DNA of 64,000 nucleotides from Micromonospora sp. WMMD1155 (GCF_029581275.1 NZ_CP120742.1:2020501-2084500), one strand, 5' to 3'. Counted from the stretch's first letter, positions 8,598 to 17,490 are shown. Numbers and translations: made by a program. The notes: generated from the letters alone by a model not told the origin.

Positions 8598-9491
8598 ATG
8601 AAGGAGTTCCCCGACGTCATCGCCTGGTCGATCCCCGCCTTCGTGCTGCTCATCGTGCTGGAACGGGTCTCCTACCTGCTGCACCGCGACGACGACGAGG
8701 TCGGCTACGGCGCCGCCGACACCGCGACCAGCCTGGCGATGGGTCTGGGCAGCATCTTCACCGACCTGCTCTGGAAGGTGCCGATCGCCGCCGCGTACGC
8801 GCTGCTCTACGCGCTCACCCCGCTGCGGGTGGCCGAGATCTGGTGGACCTGGCCGGTGATCCTGCTCGCCCAGGACTTCTGCTACTACTGGTCCCACCGC
8901 GGCCACCACGTGATCCGGATCCTCTGGGCCTCGCACGTGGTGCACCACTCATCCGAGCGGTTCAACCTCTCCACCGCGCTGCGCCAGCCGTGGACCGGGC
9001 TGACCAGTTGGGTCTTCTACATCCCGTTGATCCTGGCCGGCGTACACCCGGCGGTGGTCGCGTTCTGCGGCTCGGTCAACCTGCTCTACCAGTTCTGGAT
9101 CCACACCGAGCGCATCGAGAAGCTGCCGCGCTGGTACGAGGCGGTCTTCAACACCCCGTCGCACCACCGGGTCCACCACGCCTCGCAGGGCGGCTACCTG
9201 GACCGCAACTTCGGCGGCATCCTGATCGTCTGGGACCGGCTCTTCGGCTCGTTCGCGCCGGAGCGGGAGCGCTGCGTGTACGGCCTCACCAAGAACGTGG
9301 GCAGCTACAACCCGCTCCGGGTGGCCTTCCACGAGTACGCCTCGATCGCCCGGGACCTCCGCGCCGCGGTGACCTGGCGGCATCGGGCGGGGTACCTCTT
9401 CCGGGCGCCGGGCTGGCAGCCCGTACCGGGTGTGGTCAGGGCAGCCGGCCCTGCTCGACCAGACGGGCGAACCTCTTCAGCGCCTGGGTGA
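8598..9491 (+). CDS. Sterol desaturase / fatty acid hydroxylase family membrane protein
   Basis: Integral membrane di-iron enzyme of 297 residues. The histidine boxes are complete: SHRGHH, HVVHHSSE and HHRVHHASQGG, interleaved with about four hydrophobic helices. Family members hydroxylate or desaturate sterols, carotenoids or fatty acyl chains; the substrate here cannot be told. The ATG at 8598 has a good GGAGG seven bases upstream. The last 56 bases overlap the 3' end of the convergent SRPBCC gene. The C-terminal 25 residues, encoded in that overlap, are low-complexity and may be a recent extension. Confidence 0.88.
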   Translation: MKEFPDVIAWSIPAFVLLIVLERVSYLLHRDDDEVGYGAADTATSLAMGLGSIFTDLLWKVPIAAAYALLYALTPLRVAEIWWTWPVILLAQDFCYYWSHRGHHVIRILWASHVVHHSSERFNLSTALRQPWTGLTSWVFYIPLILAGVHPAVVAFCGSVNLLYQFWIHTERIEKLPRWYEAVFNTPSHHRVHHASQGGYLDRNFGGILIVWDRLFGSFAPERERCVYGLTKNVGSYNPLRVAFHEYASIARDLRAAVTWRHRAGYLFRAPGWQPVPGVVRAAGPARPDGRTSSAPG

Positions 9492-9933
9492 GACCGATCT
9501 TGGAGCCGGGCCAGAGCAGCGGCCAGGCCACCCGACCGGCCCGGCCACCCGGCAGGTGGAACCACTCGTGCCAGACCACCTGGGTGCGGGCCCGGCCGAG
9601 CTGGGTGCAGCGCAGCACCCCCGGGCCGCGCAGCAACTGGCCGTGGTGCACCACGCCGATCTCGTAGGGTTCGTCGACCCGGACCACCCGCATCTCGTCG
9701 CGCAGCGTGGCCCGGCCGAGCGCGGTCACCGCCTCGATCCGGCTGCCCTCGCGGCCGTCGCCCTCGACCACCCGCACGCGGGTGAAGGGGATCCAGTCGG
9801 ACTGACGCTCCCAGGCGAGCAGCGCGGCGAAGACCCGCTCCGCCGGAGCGTCGACGATCACCGTGGCGGTCACCTCACCGGCACCGGGTTGGGCCGCCTC
9901 CCGAAGGTCGTCGACGCCTCCGGGGTCGGTCAC
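9436..9933 (-). CDS. SRPBCC family protein (polyketide cyclase/START-like)
   Basis: A 165-residue protein with a START-like helix-grip fold: a first strand of type EVTATVIVDAPAERVFAALL, the following ERQSDWIPFTRV segment, central strands, and a long C-terminal helix (KIGLTQALKRFARLVEQ). Such proteins bind hydrophobic ligands, and the function of this one is unknown. It starts at a GTG that overlaps the stop of the DivIVA-domain gene by four bases (GTGA), so the two are translationally coupled. Its 3' end is antisense to the sterol-desaturase gene. Confidence 0.82.
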   Translation of the reverse strand: MTDPGGVDDLREAAQPGAGEVTATVIVDAPAERVFAALLAWERQSDWIPFTRVRVVEGDGREGSRIEAVTALGRATLRDEMRVVRVDEPYEIGVVHHGQLLRGPGVLRCTQLGRARTQVVWHEWFHLPGGRAGRVAWPLLWPGSKIGLTQALKRFARLVEQGRLP

Positions 9934-10547
9934 GCCGTCTCCGACCGGACCACCGCGTCGCGCTGCCCGGCACCGTCGGTGGGCACGCCGTCGGTCTGCT
10001 CACGGTCGGCCGGGTCACCGCCGGTCGGCGCCACGGCCGGTGCGACGCCGTCGGAATCCGCCGGGGACGAGGTTGCGGCGGGCAGCTCCGCCGCGCCGGC
10101 CGAGCCGACCGGCGACGAGCCGGACCCGGCGTCGCCGTCCAGCGGCGTGTCCTCGCGCGGCTGTGCCGCGTCGGCGTCCGTCACCTTGACGGCGGACTGC
10201 TCGCGGGCCTGACGCAGCGCGTCCGCGTCGTCGGTGCGCCCCTCACGCAACGCGATGACCTCCGACTCCAGTACGCCGATCAGCTCGGACTTGTAGCCGA
10301 TGTCGTAGGCGGCACGGCGCATCGCCTGATCGACCTGGGCCATCCGGTACCCGCGCAGGGCGGTGTCGAAACGGACCGCCCCCACGTCGGATTCGCGCAG
10401 CGGGCGGGTGCTCGGCAACGCCACGGCCTGGGAATCCGGCTCGGCCGGCACCAGGCCGGGATCACGGCCGCTGACCAGCACCGTCACGCCGAAGACAACC
10501 GCCGCGACGGTCAATGCCACGACCAGGAGGAGCAGAAGCTGACCCAT
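9930..10547 (-). CDS. DivIVA domain-containing membrane-anchored protein
   Basis: A 205-residue protein. An N-terminal membrane helix (residues 2-25, Leu/Val-rich) is followed by a short DivIVA-type domain with the motif FDTALRGYRMAQVDQAMRRAAYDIGYKS. A charged helix and a long disordered acidic tail rich in Asp, Gly, Ser and Pro complete it. Wag31/DivIVA proteins sense membrane curvature and organise polar growth; this short anchored variant resembles M. tuberculosis Rv1209. The ATG at 10547 begins the transmembrane helix; the longer open frame runs antisense through the FolP-like gene and is spurious. It is coupled to the SRPBCC gene. Confidence 0.85.
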   Translation of the reverse strand: MGQLLLLLVVALTVAAVVFGVTVLVSGRDPGLVPAEPDSQAVALPSTRPLRESDVGAVRFDTALRGYRMAQVDQAMRRAAYDIGYKSELIGVLESEVIALREGRTDDADALRQAREQSAVKVTDADAAQPREDTPLDGDAGSGSSPVGSAGAAELPAATSSPADSDGVAPAVAPTGGDPADREQTDGVPTDGAGQRDAVVRSETA

Positions 10548-10700
10548 GTACTGATCGTGGCATGGCAGCCGTCCGGGAGCGACCCCGCCACCCGTCCCGA
10601 TCATGATCGGTGTCGACGCCCGCCCACAGTTCGCCACCGACGACCGACTAGCGTCGGGTTCGGCCGCCGCGGCGACGGCGCGGACTGTCAGGAGGCGGGC

Positions 10701-11570
10701 ATGGCGGGGGCGCTTCGGCTGGGTGGGCGCACGTTCGCCCCCGGCGAACTGGTGGTGATGGCGATCATCAACCGCACACCTGACTCGTTCTTCGACCGGG
10801 GGGCCACCTTCGCCGCCGACAACGCGCTGCGCGCGGTGGAGCGGGCGGTGGACGAGGGCGCGGCCATCATCGACATCGGCGGCGTCAAGGCCGGCCCCGG
10901 CGTGGAAGTGGACGTGGCCGAGGAGATCCGCCGCACGGTGGACACCATCGCCGCCGTCCGGACCGCGTTCCCCGAGGTGGTGATCTCCATCGACACCTGG
11001 CGCGCCGAGGTGGCGACGGAGGCCGTGGCCGCCGGCGCCGACCTGCTCAACGACACCTGGTCGGGCGCCGACCCGGCGCTGGCCCGGGTGGCCGCGCGGA
11101 CCGGCGCGGGGCTGGTCTGCTCGCATGCCGGCGGCCTGGTCCCGCGGACCCGGCCGCACCGGGCCGCCTTCGACGACGTGGTCTCCGACGTGGTCGCGAC
11201 GGTGACCGGGCTCGCCGAGCGCGCGGTCGCGGAGGGGGTACGCCCCGACGGGATCCTCATCGACCCGGCACACGACTTCGGCAAGAACACCAGGCACTCG
11301 CTGGAGATCACCCGACGACTGGACGAGCTGACCACGACCGGTTGGCCGGTGCTGGTGGCGCTCTCCAACAAGGACTTCGTCGGGGAGACGTTGGACCTGC
11401 CGGTGGCCGAACGCCTGGAGGGGACGCTCGCCGCGACGGCGGTGTCGGCCTGGCTGGGCGCCCGGGTCTTCCGGGCCCACCAGGTCGGCCCCACCCGCCG
11501 GGTGTTGGACATGGTGGCCTCGATCCGGGGCGACCGCCCCCCGGCTGCGACTCGCCGGGGCCTGGCCTGA
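10701..11570 (+). CDS. folP2: Dihydropteroate synthase-related protein (FolP2-like)
   Basis: A 289-residue TIM-barrel protein of the pterin-binding family. The first motif reads IINRTPDSFFDRG in place of the canonical N-V-T-P-D-S-F-S-D. DIGGVKAGPG, ISIDTWRAEVA and LLNDTWSG follow, then LIDPAHDFGKN in place of the usual DPG-x-GF-x-K. These changes match the FolP2 paralogues of Actinobacteria, which were reported not to have dihydropteroate synthase activity and whose true reaction is unknown. The ATG at 10701 has AGGAGG upstream. In M. tuberculosis folP2 sits close to the DivIVA-domain, tag and DUF3117 genes, all present here. This is probably not the folate-pathway enzyme. Confidence 0.85.
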   Translation: MAGALRLGGRTFAPGELVVMAIINRTPDSFFDRGATFAADNALRAVERAVDEGAAIIDIGGVKAGPGVEVDVAEEIRRTVDTIAAVRTAFPEVVISIDTWRAEVATEAVAAGADLLNDTWSGADPALARVAARTGAGLVCSHAGGLVPRTRPHRAAFDDVVSDVVATVTGLAERAVAEGVRPDGILIDPAHDFGKNTRHSLEITRRLDELTTTGWPVLVALSNKDFVGETLDLPVAERLEGTLAATAVSAWLGARVFRAHQVGPTRRVLDMVASIRGDRPPAATRRGLA

Positions 11571-11636
11571 CTGTCGTCGCCGTCACCGACCGCGAACGGT
11601 CGGGGCGACCGGCACGATCGCCGGAGGTCTCGACGC

Positions 11637-12014
11637 TCAGGTCCAGCGCAGGATGTTCCTACGCCAGGCGTACAGGATGCCGAGCGCGAGCACCGCCACG
11701 AACACCGCCATCTCCACCACCGTCACCAGGCCGAAGCCCGGCCGGTCGAAGACCACCGCCCAGGGGAAGAGGAAGACCGCCTCGACCGCGAACAGCACGT
11801 ACAGGTACGCGTAGACGTAGTAGCGGATCTGCATCTGCGCCCAGTCCGCGCCCACCGGGTCGAGCCCGCACTCGTAGCCGGCCCGCTTGCCGGGTGGGTC
11901 GGCCGGACGCGCCGGACGTAACACCCGGTTGGCCGAGAACGCCGTAACGAAGAACAGGACGCTGGCGAGCAGCAAGAGCCCGAGCGTCGCGTACGAGCCC
12001 AGGTATCCGGTCAC
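11637..12014 (-). CDS. nuoA: NADH-quinone oxidoreductase subunit A, solitary copy
   Basis: A 125-residue membrane protein of the NuoA/ND3 family with three hydrophobic helices. The conserved loop between helices 1 and 2 (AGYECGLDPVG, with the reactive loop Cys) is intact, as is the QIRYYVYAYLYVLFAVEAVFLFPWA segment. Normally this is the first gene of the nuoA-N operon, but here no other complex I subunit is visible within the window. It may be a paralogue, or may supply a membrane anchor to another redox complex. Start GTG 12012-12014. Confidence 0.88.
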   Translation of the reverse strand: MTGYLGSYATLGLLLLASVLFFVTAFSANRVLRPARPADPPGKRAGYECGLDPVGADWAQMQIRYYVYAYLYVLFAVEAVFLFPWAVVFDRPGFGLVTVVEMAVFVAVLALGILYAWRRNILRWT

Positions 12015-12144
12015 AGTTCGGGAGCCTACCGCCCGCCTGGAAGCGCCGTCCCAAACACGTTACGGATTCGTTTCCAGACGGGACTAGTGCTCCCAGGCAA
12101 CTGTTACCGAATACTGGACCCCCACCCATGGCACCGGAGGACAG

Positions 12145-13581
12145 ATGGCCCGCCTGAAGGCATCGCCCGGTCTCCGGGCCGAGGGGCGACGTACCGCGCC
12201 CCGGCTGGCGACCGCGCTCGCGCTCGGCCTTCTCGCGGCGCTCGCCGTGGGACCGGCCTGGGCAGGCGCGGCGACGCTGGAGCCGGAACCGGTGGTGGTG
12301 GCGACCGACCCGGTCAGCGAACCGGAGGCCACCGCCTCGGAGGAGCCACCCCCGACCGAGGGGCCGGCCGAACCGACGCCGAGCGATCCGGCACCGGAGA
12401 CCACCGCTCCCGCACCGGAGACGACACCGCCGCCACCGGTGACCACTGCTCCGGGCGTGCCGCCCGCGCCGACCGCCACCGCACCCGCACCGGGTGGGCC
12501 GACCACGGCCGCGCCGCCCGTTCCGCCGACGCCGCCGGCGCCGCCGGTGCCGCCCGTCCGCCCGCCCGCCTCCGGTCCGGTGCCACCGCCGAGCCCACTG
12601 GGCGTCCAGGTCACCACCCAGGACGTCACCCTCGGCGAGGCGTACTGGAACGCGGCCAGCACGGCCGCCACGTTGCAGGTCACCGTCCACAACACCGGCA
12701 CGACCGCGGAGCGGATCCGCCTGTCGTACACGCTGCCGACCGGGCTGTCCGACGCCGGGACGAAGGGCTGCGCCGACGCCGGTGCCGGCACGTACCGCTG
12801 TGGGGCCTGGGCGACCGAGGCCGGCGCGCGCTTCAGCGCCCTGCTCCGCCTGCGGGTCGACGGCGAGGCGTGGAAAAGGATGCCGCTGGCCGGCTCGGTC
12901 CGGGTCGTCGCCGACTCGCCGGGGGCACCCGGGGAGGCGTCCGACGACCAGGGCTTCGCGGTGCTCTTCCCGCCCGGCCCGCCGGTGCCCGGGATCGCCC
13001 TCGCCGCCGACGAGGTGGCGTTCGACATCAGCGGCGCCGCCAGCGTCCTCGCGCTCCGGCTGGGCAACACCGGATCGGTGGACGCCGCCGGACGGGTGGA
13101 GGTCGTGCTGCCGGCCGGGGTGACAGTTCCGACTCCACCGGAAGGCTGCGTGGCGGTCGACCCGACCCGGACCCGCTGCGACGCCGGCGTGGTGGCGGCG
13201 GGCAGGACGGCCGAGCTGCGGTTGCCGGTGGAGGCGACGCCGGAGGCCCAGCGGGAGGCGCCGCTGTCCGGCGCGGTGATCGGTCGACTCGACCCGCGCA
13301 GCGGCGCGACCCGCCAGGTGCAGATGAGCTTCCGGATCACCGCGGCGGCCGCACTGGCCACGCCGGTGGTCTCGCCGCCCGCGCCGACCGGCTCCCAGGG
13401 CGTACTCCCCGGGGGTGCCGCCGGTGACGGTGGCGGGACGACCTCGGTGCGGCGCACCGCGATCGCCCTGATCGTGGTCTCCGCGCTGCTGGTGGTGCTC
13501 GCCATCGCGCTGGCCACCACCTCGCTACGGCGCCGACTCAACGGCCCGGTGCCCGGGCCGGCACCGGAGCCGGTCGACTGA
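12145..13581 (+). CDS. Secreted, membrane-anchored protein with Pro/Thr-rich stalk and beta-sandwich domains
   Basis: A 478-residue surface protein. An N-terminal signal peptide (about residues 18-42) leads into a Pro/Glu/Thr-rich stalk up to about residue 150. Two domains of DUF11/Ig-like type follow, each with a pair of cysteines and segments such as VTVHNTGTTAERIRLSYTLP and LRLGNTGSVDAAGRVEVVLPAGV. A C-terminal transmembrane helix and a short basic tail (RRRLNG) close it. There is no LPXTG sorting motif, so it is held by the membrane helix. The ATG at 12145 has GGAGG five bases upstream. Adhesive or structural surface roles are the usual guess; nothing specific is visible. Confidence 0.8.
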   Translation: MARLKASPGLRAEGRRTAPRLATALALGLLAALAVGPAWAGAATLEPEPVVVATDPVSEPEATASEEPPPTEGPAEPTPSDPAPETTAPAPETTPPPPVTTAPGVPPAPTATAPAPGGPTTAAPPVPPTPPAPPVPPVRPPASGPVPPPSPLGVQVTTQDVTLGEAYWNAASTAATLQVTVHNTGTTAERIRLSYTLPTGLSDAGTKGCADAGAGTYRCGAWATEAGARFSALLRLRVDGEAWKRMPLAGSVRVVADSPGAPGEASDDQGFAVLFPPGPPVPGIALAADEVAFDISGAASVLALRLGNTGSVDAAGRVEVVLPAGVTVPTPPEGCVAVDPTRTRCDAGVVAAGRTAELRLPVEATPEAQREAPLSGAVIGRLDPRSGATRQVQMSFRITAAAALATPVVSPPAPTGSQGVLPGGAAGDGGGTTSVRRTAIALIVVSALLVVLAIALATTSLRRRLNGPVPGPAPEPVD

Positions 13582-13614
13582 GCGGACGAGGTGACCCCGA
13601 CCCGCGCGGCGGGG

Positions 13615-13634
13615 CCACCGGAGGGTTCCGGTGG
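13615..13634 (+). terminator. Probable terminator after the surface protein gene
   Basis: Perfect 8-bp stem (13615-13622, 13627-13634) with a 4-base loop, 33 bases after the stop codon and well ahead of korA. Confidence 0.5.
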
Positions 13635-13722
13635 TGATCTGAATTACGGCGGCCGGGGCGTAAGCCCGTGAACCGGGGCAAACCTCCATCGAGTCTGGTC
13701 CCAGTCGGCGGACCTCCGGGGA

Positions 13723-13749
13723 TTGTTAGGGCTCCCTTAGAAGTAGGCT
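13723..13749 (+). promoter_or_regulatory. Candidate promoter of korAB
   Basis: TTGTTA (13723-13728) and TAGGCT (13744-13749), separated by 15 bases, in a locally AT-richer stretch. This is a weak sequence match only; it would give a leader of roughly 65 bases before the GTG at 13821. Confidence 0.3.
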
Positions 13750-13820
13750 CTGAGGTGAGGTACGACAACGGCCGGACCAGCCTGGGGCGGTGCGGTGACA
13801 CGTTGCGTCGAGGAGGTTCC

Positions 13821-15716
13821 GTGGCCGGGCAAGGCGAGAGCCCCGCAGTCGCGAACGAAGGTGGCACAGTGACCAAGCAGATCCGTCAACTCGACCGGGT
13901 CGTCATCCGGTTCGCCGGTGACTCCGGCGACGGCATGCAGTTGACCGGCGACCGGTTCACCTCGGAGACGGCGCAGCTCGGCAACGACATCTCCACGCTG
14001 CCAAACTTCCCCGCCGAGATCCGAGCCCCCGCCGGCACCCTGCCCGGCGTGTCGAGCTTCCAGGTGCACTTCGCCGACTACGACATCCTCACCCCGGGCG
14101 ACGCGCCCAACGTGCTGGTGGCGATGAACCCGGCGGCCCTCAAGGCCAACCTGGCCGATCTGCCGCGCGGCGCGGACATCATCGTCAACACCGACGAGTT
14201 CACCAAGCGCAACCTCGCCAAGGTCGGCTACCAGACCAGCCCGCTGGACGACGAGTCGCTGGCCGGTTACGTCGTGCACCCGGTGGCGTTGACCTCGATG
14301 ACCGTCGGTGCGCTCGCCGCGTTCGAGGTGTCCAAGAAGGACGCCGAGCGGTCGAAGAACATGTTCGCCCTCGGGTTGCTCTCCTGGATGTACTCCCGGC
14401 CCTACGAGTCGACGCTGCGCTTCCTGGAGCGCAAGTTCGCGTCCCGTCCGGAGCTGGTCGCGGCGAACGTCGCCGCCTTCAAGGCCGGTTGGAACTTCGG
14501 CGAGACCACCGAGGACTTCGCGGTCCGCTACGAGGTCAAGCCGGCGAAGATGAAGCCGGGCACCTACCGCAACATCACCGGCAACGCCGCGCTGTCGTTG
14601 GGGCTGGTCGCCGCCGGGGTGCGCTCCGGGCTGCCGGTCTTCCTCGGCGCGTACCCGATCACTCCCGCGTCGGACATCCTGCACGAGTTGAGCAAGCACA
14701 AGCGTTTCGGCGTGCTCACCATGCAGGCCGAGGACGAGATCGCCGCCGTCGGTGCCGCGCTGGGCGCGTCGTACGGCGGTTCGCTCGGCGTGACCACCAC
14801 CAGCGGCCCCGGCGTGGCGCTCAAGAGCGAGACGATCTCGCTGGCGGTCGCGTTGGAGCTGCCGCTGGTCATCGTGGACGTGCAGCGGGCCGGCCCGTCG
14901 ACCGGCATGCCGACCAAGACCGAGCAGGCCGACCTCAACATGGCGCTGTTCGGTCGGCACGGCGAGGCACCGGTCGCGGTCATCGCGCCCCGCTCGCCGT
15001 CGGACTGCTTCTTCGCGGCGCTCGAGGCGGCCCGGATCGCGCTGACCTACCGCACGCCGGTGATCCTGCTGTCCGACAACTACGTCGCCAACGGCTCGGA
15101 GCCGTGGTTGCTGCCCGACGTGGAGTCGCTGCCCGACCTGCGGGTCGAGTTCGCCACCAGGCCCAACGGCGAGGACGGCAGCACGTTCCTGCCCTACCTG
15201 CGCGATCCGGAGACGCTGGCCCGTCCGTGGGCCATCCCCGGCACCCCGGGGCTGGAGCACCGGATCGGCGGTCTGGAGAAGGCCGACAAGACCGGCGACA
15301 TCTCCTACGACCCGGCCAACCACGACTTCATGGTGCGCACCCGGGCCGCCCGGATCGAGACGATCCCGGTGCCGGACATCGAGGTGGAGGACCCGGACGG
15401 CGACGCCCGGGTGCTGGTCCTCGGCTGGGGCTCGACGTACGGGCCGATCGGCGCCGCCTGCCGCGGCGTGCGCCAGCGCGGGCTGTCCGTCGCCCAGGCG
15501 CACCTGCGGCACCTGGCCCCGATGCCGGCCAACCTCGGTGAGGTGCTGCGCTCGTACGACAAGGTGGTCATCCCCGAGATGAACCTGGGCCAGCTCGCCC
15601 ACGTCATCCGGGCCCGCTACCTGGTCGACGCGATCAGCTACAACCAGGTCCGCGGCCTTCCGTTCACGGCCGCCGAGCTGGAGACGACGCTGGAAGAGGT
15701 CCTGAAGAATGTCTGA
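13821..15716 (+). CDS. korA: 2-oxoacid:ferredoxin oxidoreductase subunit alpha (KorA-type)
   Basis: Alpha subunit (631 residues) of a CoA-dependent 2-oxoacid:ferredoxin oxidoreductase, most like 2-oxoglutarate:ferredoxin oxidoreductase, which links the TCA cycle to ferredoxin reduction. The fused gamma domain comes first (VIRFAGDSGDGMQLTGDRF, then EIRAPAGTLPGVSSFQ). The pyrimidine-binding alpha domain begins near GAYPITPASDILHELS, with the TTTSGPGVALKSE motif and a C-terminal transketolase-C domain. The GTG at 13821 has AGGAGG upstream; a GTG at 13869 is an alternative. It overlaps korB by eight bases, so the two subunits are coupled. Confidence 0.93.
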   Translation: MAGQGESPAVANEGGTVTKQIRQLDRVVIRFAGDSGDGMQLTGDRFTSETAQLGNDISTLPNFPAEIRAPAGTLPGVSSFQVHFADYDILTPGDAPNVLVAMNPAALKANLADLPRGADIIVNTDEFTKRNLAKVGYQTSPLDDESLAGYVVHPVALTSMTVGALAAFEVSKKDAERSKNMFALGLLSWMYSRPYESTLRFLERKFASRPELVAANVAAFKAGWNFGETTEDFAVRYEVKPAKMKPGTYRNITGNAALSLGLVAAGVRSGLPVFLGAYPITPASDILHELSKHKRFGVLTMQAEDEIAAVGAALGASYGGSLGVTTTSGPGVALKSETISLAVALELPLVIVDVQRAGPSTGMPTKTEQADLNMALFGRHGEAPVAVIAPRSPSDCFFAALEAARIALTYRTPVILLSDNYVANGSEPWLLPDVESLPDLRVEFATRPNGEDGSTFLPYLRDPETLARPWAIPGTPGLEHRIGGLEKADKTGDISYDPANHDFMVRTRAARIETIPVPDIEVEDPDGDARVLVLGWGSTYGPIGAACRGVRQRGLSVAQAHLRHLAPMPANLGEVLRSYDKVVIPEMNLGQLAHVIRARYLVDAISYNQVRGLPFTAAELETTLEEVLKNV

Positions 15717-16776
15717 GCCCGTCGCCCTCAAGCTCACCGCCAAGGACTTCAAGTCCGACCAGGAGGTGCGCTGGTGCCCCGGCTGCGGTGACTACGCCAT
15801 CCTGGCGGCCATCCAGCAGTTCATGCCGGAGCTGAACATCCCCCGGGAGCGCACCGTCTTCGTCTCCGGGATCGGTTGCTCGTCCCGCTTCCCGTACTAC
15901 ATGAACACGTACGGCATGCACTCGATCCACGGTCGCGCCCCGGCGATCGCGACCGGCCTGTCGGTGTCCCGGCCGGACCTGTCGGTCTGGGTGGTCACCG
16001 GCGACGGTGACGCGCTCTCCATCGGCGGCAACCACCTGATCCACGCCCTGCGGCGCAACGTCAACCTCAAGATCCTGCTGTTCAACAACCGGATCTACGG
16101 TCTGACCAAGGGTCAGTACTCGCCCACCTCCGAGGTCGGCAAGATCACCAAGTCGACCCCGGCCGGCTCGGCGGACGCGCCATTCAATCCGCTCTCGCTC
16201 GCGCTCGGCGCGGAGGCCAGCTTCGTCGGCCGGACCATCGACTCCGACCGCAAGCACCTGCAGTCGGTGCTGCGGGCCGCCGCCGAACACGAGGGTTCGG
16301 CCTTCGTGGAGATCTACCAAAACTGCAACATCTTCAACGACGGGGCGTTCGACCAGCTCAAGGACCCGTCCACCCGGGACGACTACCTGATCCGCCTGGA
16401 GCACGGAAAGCCGATCACCTTCGGCGCTGCTCGCGAGCCGAACGGCCAGCCCGGCGGAGGCGACGGGCGGTTCTGCGTGGTTCACCCGCCGGGCGGCTTC
16501 GGCCTGGAGGTCAGGGAGACCAACTCGGTCAGCCCCGAGGAGATCGTCGTGCACGACGCGACGGTCAACGACCCGGCGTACGCGTTCGCGCTGTCCCGGC
16601 TGCCCGGCCTGGACCTGCGCAACACGCCGATCGGGGTGTTCCGCTCGGTGGACCGACCGTCCTACGACAGCGTGGTGCAGGGTCAGCTCGCGGCGGCCAA
16701 GGCGACGGTCACCGAGACACCCGAGCAGCAGCTCGCGGGCCTGCTGGGCAGCGGCGACACCTGGACGATTCTCTGA
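15709..16776 (+). CDS. korB: 2-oxoacid:ferredoxin oxidoreductase subunit beta (KorB-type)
   Basis: TPP- and iron-sulfur-binding beta subunit, 355 residues. The cluster-binding WCPGCGDYAIL is near residue 23, and the IGCSSRFPYYM segment and the TPP motif GDGDALSIGGNH (with the NNRIYGLTKGQ continuation) are intact. It forms a heterodimer with the alpha subunit just upstream, oxidatively decarboxylating the 2-oxoacid to the acyl-CoA with reduction of ferredoxin. No dedicated ferredoxin gene is adjacent. The operon ends at the strong hairpin 13 bases after the stop. Confidence 0.93.
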   Translation: MSEPVALKLTAKDFKSDQEVRWCPGCGDYAILAAIQQFMPELNIPRERTVFVSGIGCSSRFPYYMNTYGMHSIHGRAPAIATGLSVSRPDLSVWVVTGDGDALSIGGNHLIHALRRNVNLKILLFNNRIYGLTKGQYSPTSEVGKITKSTPAGSADAPFNPLSLALGAEASFVGRTIDSDRKHLQSVLRAAAEHEGSAFVEIYQNCNIFNDGAFDQLKDPSTRDDYLIRLEHGKPITFGAAREPNGQPGGGDGRFCVVHPPGGFGLEVRETNSVSPEEIVVHDATVNDPAYAFALSRLPGLDLRNTPIGVFRSVDRPSYDSVVQGQLAAAKATVTETPEQQLAGLLGSGDTWTIL

Positions 16777-16788
16777 TCAACGGTTCGT

Positions 16789-16831
16789 GACGAGAGCGGC
16801 CGTCCCCGGTCCGGGGGCGGCCGCTCTCGTC
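16789..16831. terminator. Strong bidirectional terminator (korB / azoR)
   Basis: Perfect 14-bp stem (16789-16802, 16818-16831). The loop itself contains a further paired hexamer (16804-16809 with 16811-16816). It lies between the stops of two convergent genes. Confidence 0.8.
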
Positions 16832-16845
16832 GTACCGGAGCTGAG

Positions 16846-17490
16846 TCAGCGCTGGGCGGAGGCCGGCAGCCAGAGGTTGTCGATCTCCTTCTCGGCCGCC
16901 GCGAGGCTCGCCTCGTGCAGCGGGATCAACTCGGCCATCGCCGGCACCGACGGCGCCAGGGTCAGCTCGGCGCTGATGAAACGCGGCTGCAGGCCGGTCA
17001 TCGACAGGCCGTGCGGAAGCCACGGCTCGGCGTGGTCCCAGCCGTTTCGTGGGGTGCCCTCGCCGTAGCCGCCACCCCGGGTGGCCAGCACCACGAACTC
17101 GCGGTCGCCGAGCAGGCCCTGCTGGGTCGTCGGGTCGTAGGCCAACCCGGGCACGATCAGGTGGTCGACCCAGGACTTGACGCTGCTGGGCGCGCCGAAG
17201 TTGTAGAGCGGCAGGCCGAGCAGCACCACGTCGGCCTGCTTGACCTCGTCGACCAGCCGCTCGCTGAGCTCCCAGGACTCGCGCTGCGCCGGGCTGTGCT
17301 GCTCCGGCGGCGTCATCCGAGCCAGACCGCCATCCGCGTCCAGGTGCGGCAGCGGGTCCTTGCCCAGATCTCGGTAGGCCACCGTGCCGTCTGGGTGAGC
17401 CGCGCGCCAGTTGGCGACGGCGCGTGCGGTGAGCTTCCGGCTGACCGACCAGTCACCCCGAATGCTTGAGTCGATATGCAGCAGATGCAT
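16846..17490 (-). CDS. azoR: FMN-dependent NADH-azoreductase (AcpD family)
   Basis: Flavodoxin-like fold oxidoreductase of 214 residues, which reduces quinones and azo compounds with NAD(P)H through FMN. The FMN phosphate-binding start LLHIDSSIRGDWSVSRKL, the LPLYNFGAPSSVKSWVDHL segment and the LATRGGGYGEG loop are all typical. The ATG at 17490 has a strong GGAGGAGG upstream. It is transcribed away from a MarR-type gene, and the shared 82-base region has an extended -10 box inside a small palindrome. This suggests control of azoR by that regulator in response to electrophiles or quinones (inference). Confidence 0.9.
   Translation of the reverse strand: MHLLHIDSSIRGDWSVSRKLTARAVANWRAAHPDGTVAYRDLGKDPLPHLDADGGLARMTPPEQHSPAQRESWELSERLVDEVKQADVVLLGLPLYNFGAPSSVKSWVDHLIVPGLAYDPTTQQGLLGDREFVVLATRGGGYGEGTPRNGWDHAEPWLPHGLSMTGLQPRFISAELTLAPSVPAMAELIPLHEASLAAAEKEIDNLWLPASAQR

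Noticed and set aside
13737..15752. 671-codon minus-strand frame opposite korA
   Set aside because: Shadow of the codon bias of korA. It is His/Val/Gln/Arg-rich with no protein-like pattern.
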